Part shown: piece after piece, positions 31,084 to 41,008 of the stretch
Layout: each line of letters opens with the position of its first letter
How positions within the stretch are numbered: the stretch's first letter is position 1
Assembly (NCBI RefSeq): GCF_008579165.1
Contig: NZ_BKCN01000011.1
Length of the DNA stretch: 64,000 nt
Reading direction: 5' to 3' (one strand)
DNA from: Iodidimonas nitroreducens
GTDB lineage: Bacteria; Pseudomonadota; Alphaproteobacteria; Sphingomonadales; Rhodothalassiaceae
Notes under the pieces: model-generated
Told to the model about the DNA's origin: nothing
The model's database searches: none
What the model saw: only the letters and a program-made list of their open reading frames with translations
Position numbers and translations under genes: made by a program

Positions 31084-32283
31084 ATGACGTCCGATTTCTA
31101 TCGCATCAGGCGCTTGCCGCCTTATGTTTTTGCCGAAGTAAATGCCCTGAAGGCAGCGGCGCGGGCGCGGGGGGATGATGTCATCGATTTTGGGATGGGC
31201 AATCCCGATCTGCCCACACCCCGGCATGTGGTGGATAAGCTGACCGAAGCGGTGCGCGATCCCAAAACCCATCGCTATTCCATGAGCCGGGGCATACCCG
31301 GCCTTAGAAAAGCGCTGGTGGGCTCTTATGCCCGCCGCTTTGGGGTTGATCTTGATCCCGAGCGCGAAACTATCGTGACCTTGGGATCGAAAGAGGGTTT
31401 GGCCAATCTGGCGCAGGCCATCACCGCCCCGGGGGATGTGATTTTATGCCCCAATCCCAGCTATCCCATCCATGCTTTTGGTTTCACCATTGCCGGGGCA
31501 TCGGTGCGCCATGTGCCGCTTTTGCCCCTTGATCGCTTTGTGGGGGAGCTGGAAAAAGCCTGTCGCCATTCGGTTCCCCGGCCATCGGCGCTGATTTTGA
31601 ATTTCCCGTCAAATCCCACGGCACAGGTGGTGGGCCTTGATTTCTATGCTGAAATGGTCGATTTCGCGCGGCGGGAAGGGCTTTATATCCTCTCGGATAT
31701 TGCCTATTCCGAGATTTATTTCGATGGCAATCCGCCGCCATCCATTTTGCAGATTCCCGGTGCCAAAGATGTGGCGGTGGAATTTTCGTCGATGTCGAAA
31801 ACCTACTCCATGCCCGGCTGGCGGATTGGCTTTGCGGCGGGCAATCCTGGCTTAATCGGGGCTTTATCGCGGGTAAAATCCTATCTCGATTATGGGGCCT
31901 TTACCCCCATTCAGGTGGCCGCCACCGCCGCTTTGAATGGCCCGCAGGATTGTGTGGACGAACATCGCGCGATTTATCAGGCGCGGCGCGATGTGCTGGT
32001 TTCGCGCTTTGCTCAGGCCGGTTGGGATGTGCCTTCGCCGCCAGCCACCATGTTTGCCTGGGTGCCTGTGCCTGAAGCCTATCGCCATCTGGGGTCGGTG
32101 GGATTTTCAAAGCTTTTATTGCAAGAAGCGCAGGTGGCCGTGGCACCGGGCCTGGGCTTTGGTGAATATGGCGATGATCATGTGCGGATTGCGCTGGTGG
32201 AAAACGAGCATCGCATCCGGCAGGCGGCGCGCAATCTGAAGCGCTTGTTTGAAAGCGGCAAGGGCCGGATCGATAACGCCTGA
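31084..32283 (+). CDS. Class I/II aminotransferase, AlaC-like
   Basis: A 399-residue fold-I aminotransferase. DFGMGNPDLPTPRHVVD, YSMSRGIPGLRKAL, LILNFPSNPTAQVV, DIAYSEIYFDG and the PLP-lysine segment SSMSKTYSMPGWRIGFAAGN match the AlaC / LL-diaminopimelate-aminotransferase-like group common in alphaproteobacteria. Glutamate-pyruvate transamination is most likely; the exact substrate is not readable. It stands alone 94 bp after proA. Convergent with the glycosylase gene. Confidence 0.88.
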   Translation: MTSDFYRIRRLPPYVFAEVNALKAAARARGDDVIDFGMGNPDLPTPRHVVDKLTEAVRDPKTHRYSMSRGIPGLRKALVGSYARRFGVDLDPERETIVTLGSKEGLANLAQAITAPGDVILCPNPSYPIHAFGFTIAGASVRHVPLLPLDRFVGELEKACRHSVPRPSALILNFPSNPTAQVVGLDFYAEMVDFARREGLYILSDIAYSEIYFDGNPPPSILQIPGAKDVAVEFSSMSKTYSMPGWRIGFAAGNPGLIGALSRVKSYLDYGAFTPIQVAATAALNGPQDCVDEHRAIYQARRDVLVSRFAQAGWDVPSPPATMFAWVPVPEAYRHLGSVGFSKLLLQEAQVAVAPGLGFGEYGDDHVRIALVENEHRIRQAARNLKRLFESGKGRIDNA

Positions 32284-32314
32284 AGGCTGCGATCCCATCC
32301 GTTTTTTGATGGTC

Positions 32315-32968
32315 CTATGGTTGATCGGCTGCCTTTGCCGCCTTTTGAAAAGCATCTTCAAACATGGCCGGGGTCAGGCGGCGGGTATTCACATTATAGC
32401 GCGAACAGTGATAGCTATCGATCAGGGTCAAACCCGCGATCTGATGCATCGCCCCATGGGCAAAGGGATGGTGGGCCGGCTTTTGGCCAAAAGCCCGCAA
32501 AACGCTTTCATGGGCAATGCGCCCCAGCAGAAAAATCGCCTTTAAATGCGGCAGAGCCTTGATCCGGCTGATCAGATAAGGCCGACATTGGGAAATTTCC
32601 GCGCCGATCGGCTTGTTTTCCGGGGGCACACAGCGCACGGCATTGGTGACCATCGCCCCCGACAGGCACAGCCCATCTTTTGGATCGGCGCGATAGTCAC
32701 CCTTGGCAAAGCCGAATTTCAGCATGGTGGGATAAAGCAGATCGCCTGCATAATCGCCGGTAAAAGGGCGCGCCGTGCGGTTGGCTCCCTTCACCCCGGG
32801 GGCCAGCCCCACGATCAAAAGCTTTGCCGCCTCATCGCCAAAGCTGGGCACGGCGCCATTGAAAAAATCGGGAAATTTCTGCTGATTAGCCGCTCGATAG
32901 GCCACAAGCCGGGGGCACAGATCGCATAATGCCGGCGCTTCGGCGGGGGGATCGGATGGGGTTTTGAT
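32315..32968 (-). CDS. Uracil-DNA glycosylase, family 5 (UdgB-type)
   Basis: Contains LLIVGLAPGVKGANRTARPF, FLLGRIAHESVL and LIDSYHCSRYNVNTRRLTP. The family's [4Fe-4S] cysteines are visible as CDLC in LCDLCPRLVAYRAAN, NAVRCVPPEN and SYHCSRYN. UdgB-type enzymes remove uracil and hypoxanthine from DNA. The first ATG/GTG/TTG in frame (GTG, 32905) lies after the essential CxxC, so the gene must begin upstream. The only codon placed correctly behind a ribosome site (AAGGA) is ATC at 32968; either a rare start is used or one base is wrong. A stop codon precedes this in frame. Confidence 0.85.
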   Translation of the reverse strand: MKTPSDPPAEAPALCDLCPRLVAYRAANQQKFPDFFNGAVPSFGDEAAKLLIVGLAPGVKGANRTARPFTGDYAGDLLYPTMLKFGFAKGDYRADPKDGLCLSGAMVTNAVRCVPPENKPIGAEISQCRPYLISRIKALPHLKAIFLLGRIAHESVLRAFGQKPAHHPFAHGAMHQIAGLTLIDSYHCSRYNVNTRRLTPAMFEDAFQKAAKAADQP

Positions 32969-32998
32969 GGGATCGTCCTTTTTTACAAAGGCCCCATT

Positions 32999-33628
32999 TT
33001 ACTGGGGATCGTCTTCATAATCATCGTCATCTTCATAATACTCGCCATCCTCATCGAAATCATCATTTTCGATGCTTTGGGCCTGCTGCGGATTTTGGCT
33101 GCGGGGACGAGCAAAATCATCACGGATTTTTGCCAGATCCACATATTGATCCGCCTGCCTGCGCAATTCATCGGCAATCATTGAAGGCTGGGTGGAATTA
33201 GAGGAAATGATCGTCACCCGTACCCCTTTGCGCTGGATGGCTTCGATCAAACGGCGAAAATCACCATCGCCGGAAAACAGCACCACATGATCGAGATTTT
33301 CCGACAGGGCCAGCATATCGACGGCGATTTCGATATCCATATTGCCCTTGACCTTGCGCCGCCCCTGATCATCGGTAAATTCCTTGATCGGTTTGGTTAC
33401 AAGGGTATAGCCATTATAATCGAGCCAGTCGATCAAAGGCCGCAGGGGCGAATAATCCGCATCATCGATCATGGCCGTATAATAGAAAATTCGGATCAAA
33501 CGACCTTTTTCCGCAAAAAATGTTTTCAGCTTTTTATAATCGATTTCCATATTCAGCGAGCGTGCGGTGGCAAACAGATTGGCACCGTCGATAAATACGC
33601 CAATTTTCTCATTCGGATAAAATATCAT
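32999..33628 (-). CDS. NYN-domain (LabA/DUF88) putative RNase
   Basis: A 209-residue protein. The PIN-like NYN fold is shown by GVFIDGANLFATARSLNMEI, KGNMDIEIAVDMLALSENLD and VVLFSGDGDFRRLIEAIQRK, whose aspartates (D14 and those in MDIEIAVD and SGDGD) form the metal site. The last 35 residues are strongly acidic (DDFDEDGEYYEDDDDYEDD) and probably disordered. It is 30 bp upstream of the glycosylase gene on the same strand. The target is unknown. Confidence 0.9.
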   Translation of the reverse strand: MIFYPNEKIGVFIDGANLFATARSLNMEIDYKKLKTFFAEKGRLIRIFYYTAMIDDADYSPLRPLIDWLDYNGYTLVTKPIKEFTDDQGRRKVKGNMDIEIAVDMLALSENLDHVVLFSGDGDFRRLIEAIQRKGVRVTIISSNSTQPSMIADELRRQADQYVDLAKIRDDFARPRSQNPQQAQSIENDDFDEDGEYYEDDDDYEDDPQ

Positions 33629-33759
33629 CTTGAAAGCGTCCGTTTTTTTATGGATGGATCATTGTTGATTTTCAAAAGCTCAGCCCTTGCGCTGCTAGCC
33701 ATAGGTATTTTTGAAGCTGTTCGCAATAGAAACAAATCAACAAATGGCACAAAATTCAT

Positions 33760-34281
33760 ATGATTTATATTGGATTGGGCAGTAATCTCACGACTATAGC
33801 GGGTAACCCTGCCAATACAATCATCACTACACTTTCTATACTCCGTGACTTTGGCATCAATGTGGAAAAGAAATCTTCTTTATATGAAAGCGCTCCCATA
33901 GGCCCAAAAGATCAGCCCTCCTATATTAATGCAGCAGCCCGGATCCAATGGGTGGATACGCCCCAGGCTCTGATGCATCGCTTGCATGAGGTGGAAAACC
34001 ATTTTGCCCGCCAGCGCGATGTCAGGTGGCAGGCGCGCACCCTTGATCTCGATCTTTTGGATATGGATGGGATGATATTGCCCGATAGCAAGGCATGGGA
34101 GCAGGCATCCACAAGCCATGCCGCCCCTCAAAGCCTGATTTTGCCGCATCCCCATCTTCATGAACGTCGCTTCGTTCTTCAACCCTTGCTAGAAATTGCG
34201 CCTGATTGGCAGCATCCGATTTTGGGTTCGGGGCAAAAGCTTTTGCGTGGCTTGGGGGATCAATCTGTGCTGCGCCTATGA
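33760..34281 (+). CDS. folK: 2-amino-4-hydroxy-6-hydroxymethyldihydropteridine pyrophosphokinase
   Basis: A 173-residue HPPK of folate synthesis. MIYIGLGSNL, SSLYESAPIGPKDQPSYINA, ARTLDLDLLDMDG (metal aspartates) and LILPHPHLHERRFVLQPLLE are the family blocks. No clear ribosome site before the ATG, which starts directly at the family N-terminus. Divergent from the NYN gene. Confidence 0.93.
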   Translation: MIYIGLGSNLTTIAGNPANTIITTLSILRDFGINVEKKSSLYESAPIGPKDQPSYINAAARIQWVDTPQALMHRLHEVENHFARQRDVRWQARTLDLDLLDMDGMILPDSKAWEQASTSHAAPQSLILPHPHLHERRFVLQPLLEIAPDWQHPILGSGQKLLRGLGDQSVLRL

Positions 34282-34377
34282 AATCTTCTCGCGGCCTTTC
34301 GATGATTTCCGGTGTTGGAAAGCGGGAATCCTCTTTATAAGGGGATGAGAGACTGAACCCTTTAGGTGGAGTGCGTC

Positions 34378-35130
34378 ATGGGGATGAAACGACTGGTTCC
34401 GGCATCTTTTCTGCTGATTTTTTTGCTGGTTTCCTGCACCACGGCACCGGTGACCGGGCGGCGGCAGTTGATTTTGGTCTCCGAGGAGCAATCCACCGCT
34501 TTGGGTGTGGCCTCCTATCAGCAGATCAAGGAACAATTGCCGGTCGTGGCCAACACTCCCGAAGCTCGGATGGTGGAGCGGATCGGGATCGCCATGGCAA
34601 AAGTGGTTGAGGGCGCAGAAGGATTTGCCTGGGAATTTACCCTGTTCAAGGATGAAACACCCAATGCCTTTGCCTTGCCTGGCGGCAAGGTGGGGGTGAA
34701 TACGGGCCTGTTTCAAGTGGCGAAAACCGAAGTTCAGCTGGCTACGGTAATGGGCCATGAAATCGCCCATGTGATGGCCCAACATTCGGCTGAACGCATG
34801 AGCCGGGATATGGCTACCCAATTGGGGCTGGCCGTTTTGGGGGCCAGCACCGGCAGCCAGGAAATGGTGGCGATGGTATCGGGGGTGGCGACTTTGGGGG
34901 TGGCTTTGCCGTTCAACAGATCGCAGGAATCCGAAGCGGACCGCATCGGTTTGATTTATATGGCGAAAGCCGGATATGATCCCCATGCGGCGGTGGATTT
35001 GTGGACCAATTTCGCCGCCTTGGGCGGAGAGCGGCCACCGAAATTTCTTTCAACCCACCCTTTGCCCGAAGATCGAATCGAGCGGATACAGGCCTTGATC
35101 CCCGAAGCCATGGCCTATTATCAGCCCTAA
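34378..35130 (+). CDS. M48-family metalloprotease, lipoprotein
   Basis: From the ATG at 34378 (behind AGGTGGA) a 250-residue protein with a lipobox LLVSCTT, then TGRRQLILVSEEQSTALG typical of LoiP/YcaL/BepA-like periplasmic proteases. The zinc motif is VMGHEIAHVMAQHSAERM, with the third ligand in SQESEADRIGLIYMAKAGYD. FLSTHPLPEDRIERI ends the domain. No TPR region is present. A role in outer-membrane protein quality control is the likely function. Confidence 0.9.
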   Translation: MGMKRLVPASFLLIFLLVSCTTAPVTGRRQLILVSEEQSTALGVASYQQIKEQLPVVANTPEARMVERIGIAMAKVVEGAEGFAWEFTLFKDETPNAFALPGGKVGVNTGLFQVAKTEVQLATVMGHEIAHVMAQHSAERMSRDMATQLGLAVLGASTGSQEMVAMVSGVATLGVALPFNRSQESEADRIGLIYMAKAGYDPHAAVDLWTNFAALGGERPPKFLSTHPLPEDRIERIQALIPEAMAYYQP

Positions 35131-35177
35131 TGAAATCTGGGAAATCTGCGCTGATCAATCCCTGCTGATCAATCCGA

Positions 35178-35663
35178 TCAGGGTTTATTGCGCCCCCCTT
35201 GCAAAAGATTGATCAGATCCCGGCGCAAGGCCGGATCGGCACCCAAAGCCACGCCACCCAGCAATGCGAGCCCCAGCGTGCTTTTGGGGTGGGTTTTCAT
35301 CGCCGCACTCACGGCTTCGCCCAGAAAAATGCCGGTATCAAGGGCATTTGCCCCTTTGGCGGCGGCATCGCCCGATCCGCTTTCGCTTGATGGTGCGGCC
35401 GTTGATGCCCTTTTTGGGTGCGATGAAAGCGTCTTGCGATCATCAGCAGAGGCTTTGACAAGGGCAATGAGGGCGATCACCAGCAGCAAGCCTGCGGTGA
35501 TCAGCAAAGAAGCCCAGATCGGCACAAAATGGCTCAGCCCCACGATCATGGCCGCGCACAGCAAAATAATCACGACCGCCGACAAAATGGCGGCAATCAG
35601 GATGAGCAGCAAACGTCTTGCGGCATCAGCGGCGATATTTTTGAAAAATTCCCCCCCAATCAT
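35178..35663 (-). CDS. Small membrane protein, phage-holin/Actinobacterial-holin-like family
   Basis: A 161-residue protein with two adjacent transmembrane helices (about residues 19-45 and 50-72), a Ser/Ala-rich linker and a C-terminal segment TLGLALLGGVALGADPALRR. It resembles the small membrane proteins usually found beside DUF883 proteins; it starts 2 bp after the DUF883-like gene. The name holin is historical; function unknown, perhaps in the envelope stress response. Confidence 0.6.
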   Translation of the reverse strand: MIGGEFFKNIAADAARRLLLILIAAILSAVVIILLCAAMIVGLSHFVPIWASLLITAGLLLVIALIALVKASADDRKTLSSHPKRASTAAPSSESGSGDAAAKGANALDTGIFLGEAVSAAMKTHPKSTLGLALLGGVALGADPALRRDLINLLQGGRNKP

Positions 35664-35665
35664 GA

Positions 35666-35950
35666 TCAGCGCCGATTGAGCAGGGCGCCGATGAGAAAGC
35701 CCAGGCCCAAAGCCCCGGCAAGAGCAATCAAGGGATTGTCTTCAATGCTTTTTTCCACCTGCTGCAAATGCGCCGTGCCTTGGGCACGGGCCTGGCGTAA
35801 TTTGGCAAGGGCGGCTTCCCGGGCTTGGGCACCGCTTTCCCCGGCATCATCGCCAAAGGCGCTTAAAAGCGCGCTGATATCTTCACGCAATTGATGAACA
35901 TCCCCTTTGATGGCATCAATTTCGGTGGCATAATTTTTCTCGGTTGCCAT
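35666..35950 (-). CDS. DUF883 / ElaB-YqjD-like inner-membrane protein
   Basis: A 94-residue protein: an acidic N-terminal coiled coil with a QLREDISALLSAF segment, then EDNPLIALAGALGLGFLIGA and LLNRR, a Gly-rich single membrane helix with an Arg end. This is the ElaB/YqjD layout, where family members anchor ribosomes to the membrane in stationary phase. Paired with the holin-like gene. Confidence 0.8.
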   Translation of the reverse strand: MATEKNYATEIDAIKGDVHQLREDISALLSAFGDDAGESGAQAREAALAKLRQARAQGTAHLQQVEKSIEDNPLIALAGALGLGFLIGALLNRR

Positions 35951-36284
35951 GGTCAGTCCTCCGTTTAAAGGTGGGTCCGGTCTTCACATTGAAAATCCGG
36001 CAAAGCCCTCATGGGCCATATTGAAGGAACGCGGGTCAGCATGGAACGTTCCCAGGCTTTTGCATATTGTATCAGCCTTGGCTTTAACATCTATGATCAA
36101 CTTCGCAGAAAACAACAGGTGCATCGGGCAAAAGAATTTTCTATAAAACCAGTATCTTGTCATGCAAATGCCGGGGCCGTCCTTGTATCATCATGGATTG
36201 GAAACAATGTCATGGCTGCGGCGTCGCATGCACTGAATTCACGGGTCTGCGCTTTTATCGCCCTTAATAACCGGAGGATTGACT
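35951..36284. other. Intergenic gap between the DUF883 gene and sodB
   Basis: 334 bp with divergent genes on each side. Open frames here are short, lack ribosome sites and look like no family. Only the GGAGG ribosome site of sodB (36273-36277) is recognised; no clear regulator site seen. Confidence 0.5.
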
Positions 36285-36875
36285 ATGTTTGAATTGCCAA
36301 AACTGCCTTATGAAAAAAATGCGCTGGAGCCTCATATGTCGGCTCAGACACTGGATTTTCATCACGGCAAGCATCATGCAAAATATGTGGATGTGGCGAA
36401 TGATCTGGTGAAAGGCACAGCGCATGAAGGCCAAAGCCTTGAACAGGTGATGGTGGAAAGCTTCGGCAAGAATGACAAGCTTTTTAATAATGTGGGCCAG
36501 ATCTATAATCACAATGAATTCTGGAAATGCATGAAGCCCAATGGCGGTGGTGCCGTTCCCGAAGCTTTGAAAGCCAAGCTGGTTGAAGCTTTTGGCTCGG
36601 TTGAAGCCTTTGCGGAAGAATTTGTGGCCGCCGGGACCGGACAATTCGGCTCAGGCTGGGTGTGGCTGGTAGTGAAGGATGGGAAGTTGGCGATCATGAA
36701 AACCGCCAATGCCGAAAATCCCGTGGTTCATGGGGCAACACCTTTGCTGGTCGCCGATGTGTGGGAACATGCCTATTATCTGGATTACCAAAATCGTCGG
36801 CCGGATTTCCTCAAGACCTTCATCGAAAAGCTGGTCAATTGGGATTATGTCAATGAGCGCCTTTCAAAGGCCTGA
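36285..36875 (+). CDS. sodB: Superoxide dismutase, Fe type
   Basis: A 196-residue enzyme. Metal ligands H26 (LDFHHGKHH), H76 (IYNHNEFW), D158 and H162 (VADVWEHAYYLDY). Gln72 in VGQIYNH, where Mn enzymes have Gly, with GTGQFGSGW supports the iron form. The start at 36285 follows GGAGG by seven bases. Monocistronic, with a terminator at 36931. Confidence 0.95.
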   Translation: MFELPKLPYEKNALEPHMSAQTLDFHHGKHHAKYVDVANDLVKGTAHEGQSLEQVMVESFGKNDKLFNNVGQIYNHNEFWKCMKPNGGGAVPEALKAKLVEAFGSVEAFAEEFVAAGTGQFGSGWVWLVVKDGKLAIMKTANAENPVVHGATPLLVADVWEHAYYLDYQNRRPDFLKTFIEKLVNWDYVNERLSKA

Positions 36876-36930
36876 CCCTAAATCCGAACGTTCAAAGAAT
36901 ATTTGAGCCTGTTCGGATATGAATTAGAAT

Positions 36931-36966
36931 GGGTGTGCTTATTTATGGGCGCACCCGTTTTGTTTT
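36931..36966 (+). terminator. Intrinsic terminator after sodB
   Basis: GGGTGTGC (36931-36938) pairs with GCGCACCC (36949-36956, one G-U pair), followed by GTTTTGTTTT. Confidence 0.8.
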
Positions 36967-37107
36967 AACTTGGTAAATTAAAGTATTATTTTGAAATAAT
37001 ATTCTATTGCGCTTTTTAATTTTGAAGTGAATTTATCATTAACTAAACTGTTCTTCTTTATGACATAATTAACACTATAATTGCTGATCTAAAAAGGAGG
37101 ACGGGCT

Positions 37108-37601
37108 ATGAAGCACGCCATTCTGGAACAGATAAAGCATGAAATTCCCCATCTGCGCCGCTATGCGCGGTCTTTGACGCGGGATCTGGATCAGGCCGAT
37201 GATTTGCTGCAGGATTCCTTGGAACGGGCCATCTCGCGGAAGGAATTTTTCCGCGAGGGGTCTAATCTTCGGTCATGGATGTTTACCATCATGCATAATA
37301 TGCATATCGATCAGTGCCGCAGTCTGCGCCGGCGCGGGGTGCATATCCCCATGGAAGAGTGGGGCGAGGGGATGTCGCATCCGGCTCCCCAGCATGGATC
37401 GTGGAATTGGAAGAATTTGCCCGCAGTTTCGATCGCTTGAGCCAGCCGGAACAATCGGTGGTGATGCTGGTGGGGGTGTGTGGCTATAAATATCATGAAG
37501 CCGCCGATCAGCTTGGCCTGGCTGTGGGCACTGTTAAAAGCCGCCTGTTCAGGGCGCGCGATTCTTTGCGCGACATGCAAAAGCCTGTTCCTTTGCATTA
37601 A
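37108..37601 (+). CDS. ECF-type RNA polymerase sigma factor (one frameshift)
   Basis: Sigma region 2 is in the first frame (HLRRYARSLTRDLDQADDLL, then SNLRSWMFTIMHNMHIDQCR) and region 4 in the second (FDRLSQPEQSVVMLVGVCGY, YHEAADQLGLAVGTVKSRLF). One C is missing near 37387-37390. Repaired length about 164 residues. AAGGAGG precedes the ATG. No anti-sigma factor, NepR or PhyR gene is adjacent, so the signal it responds to is unknown. The 230 bp upstream are strongly AT-rich. Confidence 0.88.
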
Positions 37602-37766
37602 AGGGCTATAATTCAAAGCTGTTGTGTGAAATCCTTTTTTAGCCTTTTGCGGCGAGATTGAGTGCTGGCAGGATCGCGGGATTTGCGTCCGGGGCTTCAA
37701 GGGGGTAGGAGAGGCTGTGGATCCAGGGATTCGCCTCTTTCAACACAGGTCAAAGAAACAGCATCG

Positions 37767-39073
37767 ATGCGCCCGGTCGTTTTTTCCATTTTCGCACTGC
37801 TTTTATGTGCGGCTATTCTGCAATTGGGAAATGGTCTGCAATTTACCCTGATTCCCATCCGGGCGCAGGCCGAGCAATTTGGCGATATGGCCATCGCCAC
37901 TTTGGGAACGGGCTATTTTGCGGGTTTTCTGCTGGGGTGCATCATCGGCGCCCCGCTGATCGGTCGTTTGGGTCATGTGCGGGTCTTGACTGCGGTTTTA
38001 GCGGCTTTGTGCGCTCTCGCCTTGCTCTATCCCTTGGTGATTGATGAAACCTTCTGGATGCTGGCCCGGATATTAACGGGTACGTCGCTGGCGATTGCTA
38101 TATGGCCATTGAAAGCTGGCTTAATGAACGCGCCCCTAATCATATCAGGGGGGCGCTTTTGTCGCTTTATTCCCTTGTGGGAATGGTGATGCTGGCGCTG
38201 GGCCAGTTTTTATTGATGGCCTATCCCTTGGGGGGCTATCAGCTTTTTTCATTGGTGGCGATCACCTCGGCTCTGGCGGCTTTGCCCGTGGCCCTCACGC
38301 GGGCCCCCCTGCCGGTGCCGGTGCCCCAACCGCGTTTGCGGATGGGATCCTTGCTTGATGTGTCGCGGGTGGCGGTGGTTGGCTCGATCGCTGTGGGGTT
38401 TGCCAATAGCTCTTTTTGGGCTTTTGGGCCTATTTTTGCGGCCCGCATGGGCATGGCGGTTGATGATATTTCCCTGTTCATGGCGCTCACCCTTTTGGGC
38501 GGGGCTGCTTTGATGTGGCCCATTGGCCATTTATCAGATCGCTATGATCGGCGGATGGTGGCCGGTATTGTCGCTGCGGCGGCCAGCCTCAGCGGTTTGG
38601 GTCTGGTCTTTTTTGCCGGAATATCGCCGGTGGCGGTTATGGTTCTGGGCTTTTTGTTCGGGGCTTTTGCGTTCACCATTCAGCCGATCTGTATTGCCCA
38701 TGCCAATGATCAGGCGCGGCCGGAAAATTTTGTCAGCATTTCTGGCGGGCTTTTGTTTTTATATGGGGCAAGTTCGCTATTCGGGCCTTTGGCGACGGCG
38801 GTGCTCATCAAATATTATGGTCCGCTGATGATGTTTGGCTTTACTGCCTTTGTTCATGGACTGGGGGCTTTGGTGATTTTTGTGCTGATTAAAAGCCGCG
38901 CCCCCACGCCGGATGCCGAAAAAGAAGATTTCCAACTTACCCCGCGCACCACCATGGCGGCTTTCCAATTGCACGATCCTGTGGATGAAAATGCAGCCGG
39001 GGATGCGGGCGATCCGGAAGCAGATTTTGATGGGCATTTGGATGGGGATTTTGACGCGGACGAGCGGCGCTAA
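37767..39073 (+). CDS. MFS transporter, YcaD-like (one frameshift)
   Basis: About 435 residues and 12 predicted membrane helices in two frames. The first part reads LQLGNGLQFTLIPIRAQAEQ and TGYFAGFLLGCIIGAPLIGR; the second starts MAIESWLNERAPNHIRGALL and includes MWPIGHLSDRYDRRMVAG. The order of conserved segments (IESWLN, WPIGHLSDR) resembles E. coli YcaD. A base is missing near 38092. A 50-residue acidic cytoplasmic tail (DADERR at the end) is unusual. Substrate unknown. Confidence 0.82.
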
Positions 39074-39199
39074 AAGCCTTATCTATCCTGTTCAAATGGG
39101 GATCACCTGCCTTTTATCGCGAACAAACTGGCCAATGCGCCGTCTTTTATGCTGTGATGCATGATCCGATGATCATGAATGAAGGAGCATGAAGCGCCT

Positions 39200-41003
39200 A
39201 TGTGTGGCATTGCAGGCGAGATCAGTTTTCATCATCAAAGGGCTGAGACTGCGGCCGTTGAGCGGATGATCCGGGCGCTGGCCCCGCGCGGGCCCGATGG
39301 CCATGGCCTGTTTTCCCAAGGTCGGGTGGCTTTTGGCCATCGTCGGCTGAAAATCATCGATCTGAGCGAGGCCGCCCAACAGCCCATGGTCGATTCTGCG
39401 CTGGGGCTGGCGATTGTTTTCAATGGCTGTATCTATAATTACCCCGAATTGCGCGCCGAATTGATCGCCAAGGGCTATCAATTCTTTTCCCATGGCGATA
39501 CCGAGGTAATCCTGAAGGCCTATCATCATTGGGGGAAGAATTTCGTCACCCGGCTTTATGGCATGTTTGCCTTTTGCATCTGGCACCGGATGATGGCCGG
39601 GTTTTGTTTGGCCGGGATCGTCAGGGGATCAAGCCTTTATATCTGTCATGGCAGCAAACCGATCCCGATGGGGGCGCCGGTATGGGGGGCGGCGGTTGCG
39701 ATTTGCCTCCAGCCTGCCTGCTTTATTGGCGGGCGGTGATGTGGATTGCGATATCGATCCCATCGCCCTTGCCCATTATATGAGCTTTCATGCGATTGTG
39801 CCGCCACCCCGCACGATTTTGAAGGGGGTGCGGAAATTGCCCCCCGCCACTTTGCTTGAAATCGATGCCGAAGGCCGGGAAACGGAGACTGTTTACTGGT
39901 CAGTCCAATTTGGCCCCCATGAGGATGAACGGGCTTATCGCCAAAATGATTGGGAAGACAAACTGATCGAGGTTTTGCGCCAATCAGTGCAGCGCCGCCT
40001 TGTTGCCGATGTGCCGGTGGGGGTTTTGCTTTCCGGCGGCCTTGATAGCTCATTGGTGGTGGGGCTTTTGGCGGAAGCCGGTCAATCGGGGCTGGCGACT
40101 TTTTCCATCGGCTTTGAAACCGTGGGGAATGAACGGGGGGATGAATTTCAGTATTCCGATCTGATCGCCCGGCATTTTGCCACCGATCATCATCAGCTTT
40201 TCATCGATTCCACGCGTGCCTTGCCCGCATTGGGTCGCTGCGTGGCGGCGATGTCGGAACCCATGGTCAGCCATGATGCCATCGGCTTTTACCTGCTGAG
40301 CGAAAAGGTCTCGCAGCATGTGAAGGTGGTGCAAAGCGGGCAGGGTGCGGATGAGATTTTTGCCGGTTATCACTGGTATCCGCCGATGATGGAGTCTCGC
40401 GATGGGGTGGCGGATTATATGCGGGTGTTTTGTGATCGCGATCATCATGAAATGCAAAAAATACTGGGCCCCGATTATCGCGGTGATGATCATGCCAAAA
40501 GCTTTATCGAAGGGCATTTCGCCAAAAGCGGGGCGGATCGGCCCATCGATAAGGCCCTGCGGATCGATACCGAGATCATGCTGGTGGATGATCCGGTGAA
40601 AAGGGTGGATAATATGACCATGGCCTGGGGTTTGGAAGCCCGGGTGCCGTTTCTGGATCATGCACTGGTGGAATTGGCGGCGCGCATTCCCGCTGAATTG
40701 AAAGTACGGGACGGCGGCAAATATATTCTGAAGGAAGCGGCGCGGAAAATCATTCCCCATGAAGTGATTGATCGGCCAAAGGGTTATTTTCCGGTGCCTG
40801 CCCTTAAATATATAGAAGGGCCCTATCATGATCTGGTGCGCGATATTCTCAATGCTCCCCAAGCCCGGGCGCGCGGATTATTTGATCGGGCTAAGGTGGA
40901 TGAGCTTCTGGCGCATCCGGCGGATCATATCACCCCCTTGCGCGGGTCTAAGCTGTGGCAGGTGGCTTTGCTGGAATATTGGCTGCAACAACAGGGGCTT
41001 TGA
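39200..41003 (+). CDS. N-acetylglutaminylglutamine amidotransferase, asparagine-synthase-like (two frameshifts)
   Basis: Class II glutamine amidotransferase plus asparagine-synthase domain. The start at 39200 is chosen because the catalytic Cys must be residue 2 (MCGIAGE). LAPRGPDGHGLFSQGRVAFG and IVFNGCIYNYPELR are in the amidotransferase half; VPVGVLLSGGLDSSLVVGLL is the ATP-pyrophosphatase loop, with ARVPFLDHALVELAARIPAE and PKGYFPVPALKY later. Frame breaks near 39585 (CACCC expected) and 39687-39692 (GGGGGG, one G short). Repaired length 601 residues. Followed by the NAGGN synthetase and M42 genes, a set that makes the osmolyte N-acetylglutaminylglutamine amide. Confidence 0.92.
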
Positions 41004-41008
41004 TCGCC

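Noticed and set aside
40050..40862. A 270-codon minus-strand frame opposite the NAGGN amidotransferase
   Set aside because: Anti-sense of the synthase domain, His/Ile-rich as expected of a shadow frame.
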